The notes below the pieces were generated by a model. The model had not been told where the DNA came from, did no database searches, and was given only the letters and a program-made list of their open reading frames with translations. Made by a program: the position numbers and the translations under genes. A stretch of 64,000 bases of DNA from Paracoccus bogoriensis (GTDB lineage: Bacteria > Pseudomonadota > Alphaproteobacteria > Rhodobacterales > Rhodobacteraceae), in NCBI RefSeq assembly GCF_019431455.1, contig NZ_JAHYSR010000007.1:1-64000 (forward strand). Direction: 5' to 3'. This document shows, piece by piece, positions 16,369 to 24,709 of this stretch; positions within the stretch are counted from its first letter, which is position 1; every line of letters begins with the position of its first letter.

Positions 16369-17757
16369 ATGAGCGCCTCTCGCACTGCCCTGCCTCAGGA
16401 CCATGTCCGGCCCGCCGATCGCCCCGCCGTGATCCTGGCCGAGGCCGCGGCCTGGATTCTGGCCGCAGCCCTGCTGTTGGCGCTGCCCTTCGTCGTGATC
16501 CTTGCCGGAGACCCGCCGCGCGGCGCGCCCTTCACCCGCAATCTGGCCTATGCCCTGGGCTTCGGGGCGCTGGCGCTGGCGGGGCTGCAATTTGCGCTGA
16601 CGGGGCGGCTGAAGCCGCTGCTGCGGCCTTTCGGGGCCGATATCGTGCCGGTCTTTCACCGCTTTCTCAGCTGGGCGGCGCTGGCCTTCATGCTGGGCCA
16701 TTTCGGAATGCTTTACGTCTGGCATCAGGATGACTTGGGCAGTCTCAGCCCGCTTCAGGCGCAACCGCACATGACGGCAGGCCGCGTTGCTCTGGCGGCC
16801 TTTCTGGTGCTGATCGTCAGTTCCGAGTTCCGCAAGAGGATCGGACTGGATTATCTCTGGTGGCGCAGGCTGCACGTCGTCATGGCGCTGCTGGGCTTCG
16901 GAGCGGCCATCTGGCATGTGCTGGGCGCGGGATACTTCACCGCCCAGGACGGCACACGCGGATTGTGGCTGGCGGTGACGCTGGCCTGGCTTGGCCTGAT
17001 CCTCTACACGCGGCTTATCCGGCCCTGGTGGCAATCGCGCAACCCCTGGCGGGTGATCGAGAACCGCGACGAAGGCGACGGTATCCGCCTGCTGCGCCTG
17101 CGTCCCGAAGGCCGCCCGCTGCGCGACTGGCGGCCAGGGCAATTTGCCTGGCTTGCTATCGGCAATTCGCCCTATTCCCTGCGCGAGCATCCCTTTACCA
17201 TCGCCACCGCACCCGACAAGGGGCACGAGATCAGCTTTGCCATCAAGGAACTGGGCGATGACAGCCGCCGCCTGGCCAGCGCCGAGATCGGCAGCAAAGC
17301 CTGGATCGACGGTCCCTATGGCGTTTTCACCATCGACCGCGAGGCCGAGGCAAAAGGGTTCGTGATGATCGCGGGCGGGGTGGGCATCACGCCGGTCATC
17401 GCCAATCTGCACGCACTTCAGGAACGCAAAGATCCGCGCCCGGTCCATCTGCTTTATGCGAATACGGATTGGGACAGCATCGCCTTCCGCGCCGAACTGG
17501 ACCGGATTGCCCGCCATATCGACCTGCATGTAACGCATGTGCTTGAAACCGCGCCCGACAACCCGCCCCAAGGTCAGCGCATTGTCGAAGGCCGCATCGA
17601 CGCAGACCTGATTGCGACAATTCTGCCCGACGAAAGCCGCGACTGGCCTCATATGATGTGCGGCCCCGCGCCGATGCTGGACGCGCTGCGAAAGGCGCTG
17701 CGGCATCGCGGCGTGCCGGCGCACCGCATCCACAGCGAAATCTTCGAGATGGTCTGA
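16369..17757 (+). CDS. Ferric-reductase-like flavocytochrome with FAD/NAD(P) module
   Basis: This 462-residue membrane protein joins a ferric-reductase-type transmembrane domain (about 20-225) to a ferredoxin-reductase-like FAD/NAD(P) domain (about 230-462). Two paired histidines are visible, FHRFLSWAALAFMLGH and LHVVMALLGFGAAIWH, suitable for two haems across the membrane. Flavin binding is shown by REHPFTIATAP and pyridine nucleotide binding by AGGVGITP and MMCGPAPML. It would move electrons from cytoplasmic NAD(P)H across the membrane to iron, oxygen or another acceptor. ATG 16369 was chosen because upstream sequence is low-complexity. A 29-residue membrane peptide follows after three bases. 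Confidence 0.8.
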   Translation: MSASRTALPQDHVRPADRPAVILAEAAAWILAAALLLALPFVVILAGDPPRGAPFTRNLAYALGFGALALAGLQFALTGRLKPLLRPFGADIVPVFHRFLSWAALAFMLGHFGMLYVWHQDDLGSLSPLQAQPHMTAGRVALAAFLVLIVSSEFRKRIGLDYLWWRRLHVVMALLGFGAAIWHVLGAGYFTAQDGTRGLWLAVTLAWLGLILYTRLIRPWWQSRNPWRVIENRDEGDGIRLLRLRPEGRPLRDWRPGQFAWLAIGNSPYSLREHPFTIATAPDKGHEISFAIKELGDDSRRLASAEIGSKAWIDGPYGVFTIDREAEAKGFVMIAGGVGITPVIANLHALQERKDPRPVHLLYANTDWDSIAFRAELDRIARHIDLHVTHVLETAPDNPPQGQRIVEGRIDADLIATILPDESRDWPHMMCGPAPMLDALRKALRHRGVPAHRIHSEIFEMV

Positions 17758-17760
17758 CCC

Positions 17761-17850
17761 ATGCGCCCGTTTCTGGCCCGCCTTCTGGCGCTGATCCTCG
17801 CCATGCTGACGCTTGGCTACGCCGTCGGGCTGGCCCTGCTGGTCAGCTAG
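17761..17850 (+). CDS. 29-residue membrane peptide
   Basis: An ATG three bases after the flavocytochrome stop opens a 29-codon frame (MRPFLARLLALILAMLTLGY and nine further residues) ending with TAG. The peptide has an Arg-rich start and one membrane helix, like small subunits of membrane enzymes. It could be a partner of the flavocytochrome. No homologue is known to me, so its translation is inferred from position and composition. Confidence 0.5.
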   Translation: MRPFLARLLALILAMLTLGYAVGLALLVS

Positions 17851-17918
17851 CATCGCTTGCATCCGGGCCCGCGCTGGTCGATCAATCGGCAACCGAGACA
17901 CGGCCTGCGGAGCCTGAG

Positions 17919-18737
17919 ATGAGCCTGCCCCTGCTGGGCGTTGCCCTGACCCACCCCGATTTCGACGGCCTGCGTGACTGGATCTGCGCGCCGGGCCGCG
18001 CAGTCGAGATCCAGGATTTCTGCGCGCTGGATGCGATCCGTGACGTGCGCGACGACCTCATTGCCGCTTGGGCCGCGCTGCGCGACGACCTGACGGGGCC
18101 GGTGGGTATTCATGGACCGTTTCTTGGCCTTGATATCGGCAATCCCGATGGCGAAATCCGCGCCATCGTGCAGAAACGCCTGCTGGAAGGGATCGAGATC
18201 GCACTGGCCCTGCGCGCCGATCAGATGGTCGTCCACAGCCCCTTTACCTATTGGCAGCACCTGAACCGCGAGAATTACCCCATGATCCGGCCCGCGATCT
18301 TCGAGGCGGCGGCGGATTGCCTGGCCCCCGTCCTGGCCCGCGCGACCGAGGCGGGCTGCCAGATCGTGCTGGAAAACATCGACGACGCCGATCCGACGGT
18401 GCGTGTCGATCTGGTCGCCGCGATCGACCACCCGCTGCTGGCCGTCTCGCTGGATACGGGCCATGCAGAACTGGCGCATGGCCGCTATGGCGCGCCGCCG
18501 GTGGTCGATTACATCGCCGCCGCGCGGGGGCGATTGGCCCATGTGCATCTGCAGGACGCGGATGGCTACGCGGATCGCCACTGGCATCCGGGAGACGGGC
18601 GCATCCCCTGGCGCCCGGTCCTTGACGCGATCGCCGCCCTGCCCGACCGGCCGCGCCTGATTCTTGAGGTCAATGACGACCTGCCGCGCCTGCCCGACAC
18701 GGTGGCCCGGCTGGAGGCGCTTGGTCTCGCACGCTGA
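17919..18737 (+). CDS. Sugar phosphate isomerase/epimerase-family TIM-barrel protein
   Basis: This 272-residue protein has the xylose-isomerase-like TIM-barrel fold. Likely metal ligands appear in family order: Glu in IVLENIDD, Asp and His in SLDTGHAELAHG, His in HVHLQDADG, and Glu in LILEVNDD. Such enzymes isomerise or epimerise sugars, inositols or hydroxy-acids in catabolic clusters. ATG 17919 was chosen as the first methionine of the conserved core, preceded by GGAG. It sits convergent with the hydroxyisobutyrate-dehydrogenase-like gene, about 130 bp apart, so it may not share its regulation. The substrate is unknown. Confidence 0.72.
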   Translation: MSLPLLGVALTHPDFDGLRDWICAPGRAVEIQDFCALDAIRDVRDDLIAAWAALRDDLTGPVGIHGPFLGLDIGNPDGEIRAIVQKRLLEGIEIALALRADQMVVHSPFTYWQHLNRENYPMIRPAIFEAAADCLAPVLARATEAGCQIVLENIDDADPTVRVDLVAAIDHPLLAVSLDTGHAELAHGRYGAPPVVDYIAAARGRLAHVHLQDADGYADRHWHPGDGRIPWRPVLDAIAALPDRPRLILEVNDDLPRLPDTVARLEALGLAR

Positions 18738-18869
18738 CCGCTGGGCAAGGCTGTGTCGCAAGGGGCCGTATCGTTCCGCCTGCCCCGCCCTGCCCGGACC
18801 GATTGATGCAGCCCTGACGTCCCTTGTGCCCGATCCGTTTCGGGCCCCCGGTGCAGGACAGATGATGCA

Positions 18870-19775
18870 TCAAGGGTCGAACCGCGCCGGCCGCGCCCCG
18901 GCGAAAGCCTCGTGCAGGATTTCGGCCAGTTCGGGCAGCGTCGCGTCGCCGACGCCAAGGGCAACCGCATGGGCCAGGGCCTGCCGCAGGCCATCGGCCG
19001 CCATGCGGGCAGCGCCCGCCTCGGTGGCCATCTGGACATAATAATCCAGATCCTTGGCGGCATTGGCGATGGAAAAGGGCATCGCCTGGCGATCCCCGCG
19101 GGTCAGGAAGGGCTCGATCCTGTCCAGCGCCACGCTGGCGCCTCCGCCTGCCCGAAGCACCGCGATCAGATCGCCGGGCGCGATCCCGGCCTCGCGTGCC
19201 TGAGCCGCGGCCTCTGCCAGGATGGTCAGAAACCCGACCGAGACGTAATTGTGCAAAAGCTTCATCCGGTGGCCCGCACCGATGGGGCCGACATGCGTGA
19301 CGGCCTCGGCGAAGGCATCCAGAACCGGGCGCATCGCCGCCAACACCCCGGCCTCGCCGCCGACCAGCAGGTTCAGGCGGCCCTCATGGGCGGCCTGCGC
19401 CGTCCGCGTCATCGGCGCATCAAGGTAATGGCCGCCCGCCTCGGCCACCAGCACCGCCATGCGCTGCGTGGAATGGGGCAGCGAGGTCGAGCAGTCGATC
19501 ACCGTCGCCCCCGTCGCCAGCGAGGACAGGACGCCGTCGGGGGCTGTCAGCACGGCCTCGACCTGGGGCGAGCCGGTCACACAGAGAATCACCGCATCCG
19601 CCCCGCCCGCCACGGCGGCGGGCGACAGGGCCGGGCGACCGCCCAGCGACAGGATCTCGCCGGCGGGGCGATTGCCGGGATGATCCAGAAAGACCAGCCG
19701 ATGCCCCTTGATCAGCAGGTTGCGCGCGATGCCGTGGCCCATATGGCCCAGTCCGATCAGTCCGACTTGCGCCAT
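18870..19775 (-). CDS. 3-hydroxyisobutyrate dehydrogenase-family NAD(P) oxidoreductase
   Basis: This 301-residue beta-hydroxyacid dehydrogenase has an N-terminal Rossmann motif GLIGLGHMGHGIARNL (5-20), the substrate motif DCSTSLP near 94-100, and the catalytic lysine Lys172 in GAGHRMKLLHNY with Asn176. Members oxidise 3-hydroxyisobutyrate, tartronate semialdehyde, D-threonine-type acids or similar. It is the last gene of a run of amidase, aldehyde dehydrogenase and this enzyme, 12 bp after the aldehyde dehydrogenase. Pairing with that enzyme suggests stepwise oxidation of a hydroxy-acid or alcohol. Family is sure; the substrate is not. Confidence 0.85.
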   Translation of the reverse strand: MAQVGLIGLGHMGHGIARNLLIKGHRLVFLDHPGNRPAGEILSLGGRPALSPAAVAGGADAVILCVTGSPQVEAVLTAPDGVLSSLATGATVIDCSTSLPHSTQRMAVLVAEAGGHYLDAPMTRTAQAAHEGRLNLLVGGEAGVLAAMRPVLDAFAEAVTHVGPIGAGHRMKLLHNYVSVGFLTILAEAAAQAREAGIAPGDLIAVLRAGGGASVALDRIEPFLTRGDRQAMPFSIANAAKDLDYYVQMATEAGAARMAADGLRQALAHAVALGVGDATLPELAEILHEAFAGARPARFDP

Positions 19776-19787
19776 CGCGCGCCCCTT

Positions 19788-21272
19788 TCAGTCCGTGTTG
19801 ATCCAGATGGCCTTGGTGTCGAGAAACTCGTCCAGGTGCTCGGTCCCGCCCTCGCGGCCATGGCCCGACATCCGCACCCCGCCAAAGGGAACGGCCGGGT
19901 CGATGGCGTGATACATGTTGACCCAGACCGTCCCCGCCCGCAGCCGTTGCGCCAGCTTGTGCGCGGTGCCCAGATCGCGGGTGAAGACGCCGGCAGCCAG
20001 CCCATAGGGGGTGGCGTTGGCACGGCGCAGCGCGTCTTCCGGATCGTCGAAGGGCAGCACCGACAGGACCGGGCCGAAGATTTCCTCGCGCGCGATGGTC
20101 ATGTCGTCCGAAACCCCGGCAAAGATCGTGGGCTGGATGAAATGCCCCGCCAGCCCCTCGGGCGTGACGCGCGCGCCGCCGGTCAGCAGCCGCGCGCCCT
20201 CGTCCTGGCCGCGCTGCAAATAGCTTTCGACCCGCGCGGCCTGGCGAGCCGAGATCAGCGGACCCAGATCGACCTCGGGGTCGATGCCGTGGCCAAGGCG
20301 CAGGCCACGCGCGTGATCGGCCAGATGGGACAACACCTCGTCCTCGATCTCGCGCGCGACGAAGAGGCGCGATCCGGCGATGCAGATCTGGCCGGAATTG
20401 GCAAAGACCGCCATTGCCGCGACCGGGATGGCCCGGTCCAGATCGGCATCGCGGCACAGGATCACCGGCGACTTGCCGCCCAGTTCCAGCGAGACGCGCT
20501 TGATGTTGCCGCCCGCCGCCCGCGCGATGGCGCGCCCCGTCTCGGTCGAGCCGGTAAAGGCGATGCGGTCGATCCCCGGATGGGCGGCCAGCGCCGCCCC
20601 CGCATCCGCGCCAAGCCCGGTGACGACGTTCAGCACGCCATCCGGCAGGCCGCATTCCTGCATGATCCGCGCAAGCCGCAGCACCGTCAGCGAGGCTTCC
20701 TCGGAGGGCTTCAGCACCACGGTGCAACCCGTCGCCAAGGCGGGCGCGATCTTCCAGACCGAGCCCGCGATGGGTGCGTTCCACGGGATGATCGCACCGA
20801 CCACGCCAAGCGGTTCGCGCACCGTCATCGAGACGATCTCGCCCGGAAAGGAATTCGCGATCGTGTGGCCGTGGATCGCCACCGCCTGCCCGGCATAGAA
20901 GCGCAGCATTCCCAGCACGCGGCGGCTGTTGGCCAGGCTGCGCTGGATCGGCATACCCATGTCCAGCGTGTCCGACAGGCACAGATCCTGCCATTCGGCC
21001 TCGACCCGCTCGGCGATCCGCAGCAGCAGGGCCTGCCGTTCAAAGGGGGTGAACCGCGACCACGGCCCCTCGAAGGCGCGGCGTGCGGCGGTCACGGCGG
21101 CGTCGATATCGGCGGCGCCCCCCTTGGGGATCGTGGCCAGCAGGCGGCCATCGGCGGGGTCGCGGGCCTCGATCACCTCGCCCGAGGCGGCGTCGCGCCA
21201 TTCTCCGTCGATCAGCATTCGGCGGTGGCGGCCGTCATAAAGCTCCGCCGCGCGGGCCGCCCAGCCGGTCAT
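19788..21272 (-). CDS. NAD(P)-dependent aldehyde dehydrogenase
   Basis: This 494-residue enzyme of the aldehyde dehydrogenase superfamily oxidises an aldehyde to an acid. Catalytic residues are visible: Asn165 in IIPWNAPIAG, Glu263 in LELGGKSP, and the nucleophile Cys297 in NSGQICIAGSR. The cofactor loop is FTGSTETGRAI (239-249). Length is standard. I chose ATG 21272, which overlaps the amidase stop by four bases; a longer upstream frame overlaps amidase coding sequence. The operon context suggests it handles an aldehyde released after amide hydrolysis, but the substrate cannot be read from sequence. Confidence 0.88.
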   Translation of the reverse strand: MTGWAARAAELYDGRHRRMLIDGEWRDAASGEVIEARDPADGRLLATIPKGGAADIDAAVTAARRAFEGPWSRFTPFERQALLLRIAERVEAEWQDLCLSDTLDMGMPIQRSLANSRRVLGMLRFYAGQAVAIHGHTIANSFPGEIVSMTVREPLGVVGAIIPWNAPIAGSVWKIAPALATGCTVVLKPSEEASLTVLRLARIMQECGLPDGVLNVVTGLGADAGAALAAHPGIDRIAFTGSTETGRAIARAAGGNIKRVSLELGGKSPVILCRDADLDRAIPVAAMAVFANSGQICIAGSRLFVAREIEDEVLSHLADHARGLRLGHGIDPEVDLGPLISARQAARVESYLQRGQDEGARLLTGGARVTPEGLAGHFIQPTIFAGVSDDMTIAREEIFGPVLSVLPFDDPEDALRRANATPYGLAAGVFTRDLGTAHKLAQRLRAGTVWVNMYHAIDPAVPFGGVRMSGHGREGGTEHLDEFLDTKAIWINTD

Positions 21273-22684
21273 GCGGGCACCCTTTGGGCCATCGGCCAGG
21301 GGCGCGGCGCTGGGGCGATGGCCTCCCATGCGCGGGCGGCGCGCAGGACGCCCAGATCGTCGAAGCGCCGCCCCGCGATCTGCAGACCGATGGGCACACC
21401 CGCCGCATCATGGCCGCAGGGAACCGAGATCGCGGGCTGTTCGCCCAGGTTGAAGGGCATGGTGAAGCCGATATGGGCCATCGTGCGCGCCATGTCGTTC
21501 TCGCAGGGGCAGGCCCAATCCGCCGGAAAGGCCGTGTTGGGCGAGACCGGCGACAGGATCAGGTCGTAACGCTGGCTGACTTCGGTCGTGCGGCGGCGGA
21601 CCTCGATCGTGGCGGCATAGTCGCGATAGACCGCCTCGCCGCTGCGGCCCAGCCCGGCTTCGGCCCATTCAAGGATCTTGGGCAGGATCTTCGCGCGCCG
21701 TTCGGCGGGCAGGCCGCCCGTTTCGACGGCCGCGCGGGTGCGCCAGAAGTCATCAACATGCTTCAACAGATCGGGCGTCATCCAGGGGTCAAGGGTCTTG
21801 ACCAGCGCGCCGGCCTCGCGGAAGCGGTCGGCGGCGGCCTGAACGGCGGCCATCACTTCGGGGGCGACGGGCATCCCGCAGCCCGCATCCAGCAGCAGGC
21901 CCACGCGCAGCCCGCGAAGCGTGCCGTCCAGATCCTGCCAGTCCAGCGCGGCGGGGGGCAGGCTCATGTGGTCGCGCCCATCTGGCCCCGACAGCACCGC
22001 CATCGCAAGCGCCGCATCCGCGACATTGCGCGTCATCGGCCCCGCGACGCGGCCCATGAAGGGCGGGTCGATCGGCACGCGGCCAAGGCTGGGCTTCAAC
22101 CCGACCAGCCCGCACCACGCCGCAGGCAGCCGGATCGAGCCGCCGATATCCGTGCCCAGATGGATCGGCCCATAACCCGCTGCCCCCGCGACCCCCGCCC
22201 CCGCGCTTGATCCGCCTGGATTCATCGCCGTGTTCCACGGATTGCGCGCCAGCCGGTGAAAGCTGGACAGGCCCGAGGACAGCATCCCCAGATCGGGCAT
22301 TGTCGTGCGACCGACAAAGACCGCCCCTGCCTCGCGCAGGCGGGCGGCGGGGGGCGCGTCCTCGCTGCGGGGGGTCAGGTCGGTGGCTGCAGTGCCAAGC
22401 GGCATCGGCACCCCGCGCGTGGCGATGTTTTCCTTGATCGTGACCGGCACGCCGTCCAGCACCGCACCATTCACCAAAAGCGGCGCCCCCGCCCGCCAGC
22501 GCGCCTCGGAGGCGCGGGCCTGCGCCATCGCCTCGTCGCGGTCCAGATGCCAGATCGCGTTCAGCACCGGGTCGCAGCGGTCGATCTGCGCCAGCACGTC
22601 CGACAGCACCTCGACCGGAGAAAAACGCCCGGCCCGATAACCTTCGACCAGTTCCGTGGCCGCCAGTTCGTTCAATCCGGTCAT
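21269..22684 (-). CDS. Amidase-signature-family hydrolase
   Basis: This 471-residue enzyme hydrolyses amide bonds with the Ser-Ser-Lys triad. Lys84 is in VTIKENIATRG, the cis-Ser is in NPGGSSAGAG (159-160), and the nucleophile Ser183 is in GTDIGGSIRLPA. ATG 22684 follows a GGGG-containing ribosome site. It is the first gene of the amidase, aldehyde dehydrogenase and hydroxyacid dehydrogenase run. A perfect 17-bp palindrome lies 19 bp before the start, so an IclR-type protein from the divergent gene likely controls it. GatA is unlikely, since gatB/gatC are absent and the context is catabolic. Confidence 0.85.
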   Translation of the reverse strand: MTGLNELAATELVEGYRAGRFSPVEVLSDVLAQIDRCDPVLNAIWHLDRDEAMAQARASEARWRAGAPLLVNGAVLDGVPVTIKENIATRGVPMPLGTAATDLTPRSEDAPPAARLREAGAVFVGRTTMPDLGMLSSGLSSFHRLARNPWNTAMNPGGSSAGAGVAGAAGYGPIHLGTDIGGSIRLPAAWCGLVGLKPSLGRVPIDPPFMGRVAGPMTRNVADAALAMAVLSGPDGRDHMSLPPAALDWQDLDGTLRGLRVGLLLDAGCGMPVAPEVMAAVQAAADRFREAGALVKTLDPWMTPDLLKHVDDFWRTRAAVETGGLPAERRAKILPKILEWAEAGLGRSGEAVYRDYAATIEVRRRTTEVSQRYDLILSPVSPNTAFPADWACPCENDMARTMAHIGFTMPFNLGEQPAISVPCGHDAAGVPIGLQIAGRRFDDLGVLRAARAWEAIAPAPRPWPMAQRVPA

Positions 22685-22702
22685 CGGGAGCCCCTTGCAA
22701 AA

Positions 22703-22719
22703 GTATCGCAAAGCGATAC
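22703..22719. promoter_or_regulatory. Probable IclR operator, perfect palindrome
   Basis: GTATCGCAAAGCGATAC is a perfect 7-3-7 palindrome in the gap between the amidase gene and the divergent iclR gene. A similar site (13 of 17 positions) lies just before the second iclR gene at 31660-31676. The position and symmetry suit a dimeric IclR regulator; binding is inferred. Confidence 0.65.
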
Positions 22720-22725
22720 GGTAGT

Positions 22726-22736
22726 ATCGTTACGAT
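22726..22736. promoter_or_regulatory. Second operator half-palindrome (5-1-5)
   Basis: ATCGTTACGAT is an 11-bp palindrome (ATCGT, T, ACGAT) seven bases downstream of the 17-bp palindrome. It shares the ATCG core with it. Two adjacent sites would fit cooperative IclR binding. Confidence 0.5.
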
Positions 22737-22775
22737 GATATGCCCCGCTTTTGCGGCCCGTCAAGGCGAACCCGC

Positions 22776-23582
22776 ATGACCGACATCACCCGCCCCGTCC
22801 TGCCCCCCCTGCCCGTCCCCGCGCCGCAGGATGACGCGCTGTTCGTCGATTCCATCGCGCGGGGCTTCCGCGTCCTGTCGGCCTTTCACGGCGCCTCTGG
22901 GCCGCTGTCCCTGGGCGAGATCGCGGCGCAGAGCGGGCTGACCAAAAGCGCGGTGCAGCGGATCGTCCACACGCTGCGCCAGCAGGGCTATCTGCGCCGC
23001 GACCCTGCCGACCGGGGCTATCTGCCGGGGCTGCGGCTGCTGGATCACGCGCTGGATTACCAGCGCCTGAACCCCGAGATCGCGCGCGTCCTGCCCGTGC
23101 TGATGGAGCTTCGCGCCGCCACCGGAGAACGGGTCGATTTCAGCCTGCGCGACGATCTGCGGCTGGTCTATGCGCTGCGCTTCCAGTCCAAGCGCGGCTT
23201 CTACGCAGCCTCGCTGATCGGGACCAGCGTGCCGCTCTACTGCACTGCGGGCGGGCGCGCGATCCTGAGCCGACTGCCCGAGGACGAAGCCAGGTCCGTC
23301 ATCGCAAGATCCCCGCTGGTTCCCTATTCCAGCCGCACGCTGACCGACCCCGCGGCCATCATGGCGCGCGTGGCCGAGGCGCGCGAAGCCGGTTACGCCA
23401 TTGCCGAGGAACAGATCGTCGCGGGTGAGATCGCGCTTGGTGTCCCGGTTCTGGACGAGGCCGGGCACCCCATCGGCGCGATCCACGTCGCCGGATCGCT
23501 GGCCGAATGGGATGCGGACAGCTTCGCGCGCAATTTCGCGCCTCTGGCGATGACCGCCGCCGGATCGCTGAACCGGGGTTAG
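22776..23582 (+). CDS. IclR-family transcriptional regulator (first copy)
   Basis: This 268-residue regulator has an N-terminal winged helix-turn-helix (SLGEIAAQSGLTKSAVQRIVHTLRQ is the reading region, about 43-67) and a C-terminal IclR effector domain ending in VAGSLAEWDADSF. It is divergent from the amidase gene and close to two palindromes. It is clearly paralogous to the IclR at 31740-32528: RSA/KSA-QR-VHTLR, R-QSKR and IHVAGSLAEW are shared. I chose ATG 22776; an in-frame ATG at 22740 is possible but overlaps the operator region. Its stop overlaps that of the M20 gene by four bases. It likely controls the neighbouring catabolic genes. Confidence 0.87.
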   Translation: MTDITRPVLPPLPVPAPQDDALFVDSIARGFRVLSAFHGASGPLSLGEIAAQSGLTKSAVQRIVHTLRQQGYLRRDPADRGYLPGLRLLDHALDYQRLNPEIARVLPVLMELRAATGERVDFSLRDDLRLVYALRFQSKRGFYAASLIGTSVPLYCTAGGRAILSRLPEDEARSVIARSPLVPYSSRTLTDPAAIMARVAEAREAGYAIAEEQIVAGEIALGVPVLDEAGHPIGAIHVAGSLAEWDADSFARNFAPLAMTAAGSLNRG

Positions 23583-24709
23583 CGAATCTCGGTCAGCAGC
23601 CCTGCGGCCAGACGGGCGCGCTCGGTCAGGCTGGCCACCTCGATATGCTCGTCCAGCGTATGCAGGCCGCGGCCCCGGACGCCGATGGAATCCAGCGTGG
23701 GCACGCCCATCGCCCCGGTGAAGTTCCCGTCCGACCCCCCGCCCGACCGGTCCGAGGTCAGGTCGAAGCCGATCCGGCCCGCGATGCTTCGCGCCAGATC
23801 GTAAAGCGCCATCGTGCCGGGCTGCGGTTCCCAGACCGGGCGGGTGACGCCGCGGGTGACGGTGAATTCGACGCCGTTCTCTTCGCCCTGAAGGGCCATC
23901 ATCGCGGCAACGCAACGGTCCAGATCGTCCTGCGTCTTGGCCATCGACAAGGCCTCGGCCCGGCATTCCGAGGCCACGCAATTAACCCATTGTCCGGCAT
24001 GGATGACGCCCACCGAAAATGTGCAATCCTCGGTCGTCATCGCCTCGATCTGCAGGATGCGGCGGGCCATGGCGGCGATGGCGGATCGCCCGTCCTTGAG
24101 CGCCCAGCCCGCATGACTGGGCCGCCCACGCGTCAACAGGTCGAAACGCGCGATGGCGTAGCGGCCGATCACCGCGCCGCCATCGGGCAGCGCCGGTTCG
24201 GGAACCAGCACGGCACGCTGACCGCGTGCGGCATCCTCGATCAGGCTGCGCGTGGCGGGGGTGCCGGCCTCCTCGTCGGGGGTAAAGAGAAACGTGACCG
24301 GCAATGGCGTCGTCAAACCGGCGCGGACGATCTGGCGCATCGCCTCAAGAAAGACGAAGTTCCCGCCCTTCATGTCCATGATGCCCGGCCCCCACGCCTT
24401 GCCGTCCTCGACGCGGAAGGGCAGTTTTTCCAGCGTTCCGACCGGATGGACCGTGTCCATGTGCCCCGAGACAAGAATGCCCGGCTGACCCTGATCGGGA
24501 TGCGGAAAACGCGCGCGGATCGAGGTGCCGAAGCCCTTGGTCCCCGCCACGGTCTCGACCGTCGCGCCAATGGCCGACAGGTCGCGCGCGGCCAGATCCA
24601 TCATCCGGCTGACGGCGGCGGCGTCCCAGGTGGGGCTTTCGCATTCGATCCAGGGGCGCAGGCCCGCCAGCATCGCATCCGCGTCAAAGGGCAGGTCAAG
24701 CGCGCTCAT
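23579..24709 (-). CDS. M20-family metallopeptidase (carboxypeptidase G2-like)
   Basis: This 376-residue M20 zinc hydrolase resembles the glutamate carboxypeptidase subgroup, which cleaves C-terminal glutamate or other residues from N-acyl or peptide substrates. Active-site signatures are SGHMDTVHPVG (zinc His and Asp), GPGIMDMKGGN (bridging Asp) and TPDEEAGTPA (general-base Glu and zinc Glu). The dimerisation domain follows (about 180-290). It overlaps the preceding M20 gene by four bases and is the last gene of the ABC transporter operon. No signal peptide is seen, so it acts on imported substrate in the cytoplasm. Confidence 0.85.
   Translation of the reverse strand: MSALDLPFDADAMLAGLRPWIECESPTWDAAAVSRMMDLAARDLSAIGATVETVAGTKGFGTSIRARFPHPDQGQPGILVSGHMDTVHPVGTLEKLPFRVEDGKAWGPGIMDMKGGNFVFLEAMRQIVRAGLTTPLPVTFLFTPDEEAGTPATRSLIEDAARGQRAVLVPEPALPDGGAVIGRYAIARFDLLTRGRPSHAGWALKDGRSAIAAMARRILQIEAMTTEDCTFSVGVIHAGQWVNCVASECRAEALSMAKTQDDLDRCVAAMMALQGEENGVEFTVTRGVTRPVWEPQPGTMALYDLARSIAGRIGFDLTSDRSGGGSDGNFTGAMGVPTLDSIGVRGRGLHTLDEHIEVASLTERARLAAGLLTEIR

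Noticed and set aside
16086-16385. Extension of ctaG to 16385 with Arg-Gly repeats
   Set aside because: The repeat is the translation of the CGCCCG hexamer; conserved CtaG sequence begins at 16085.
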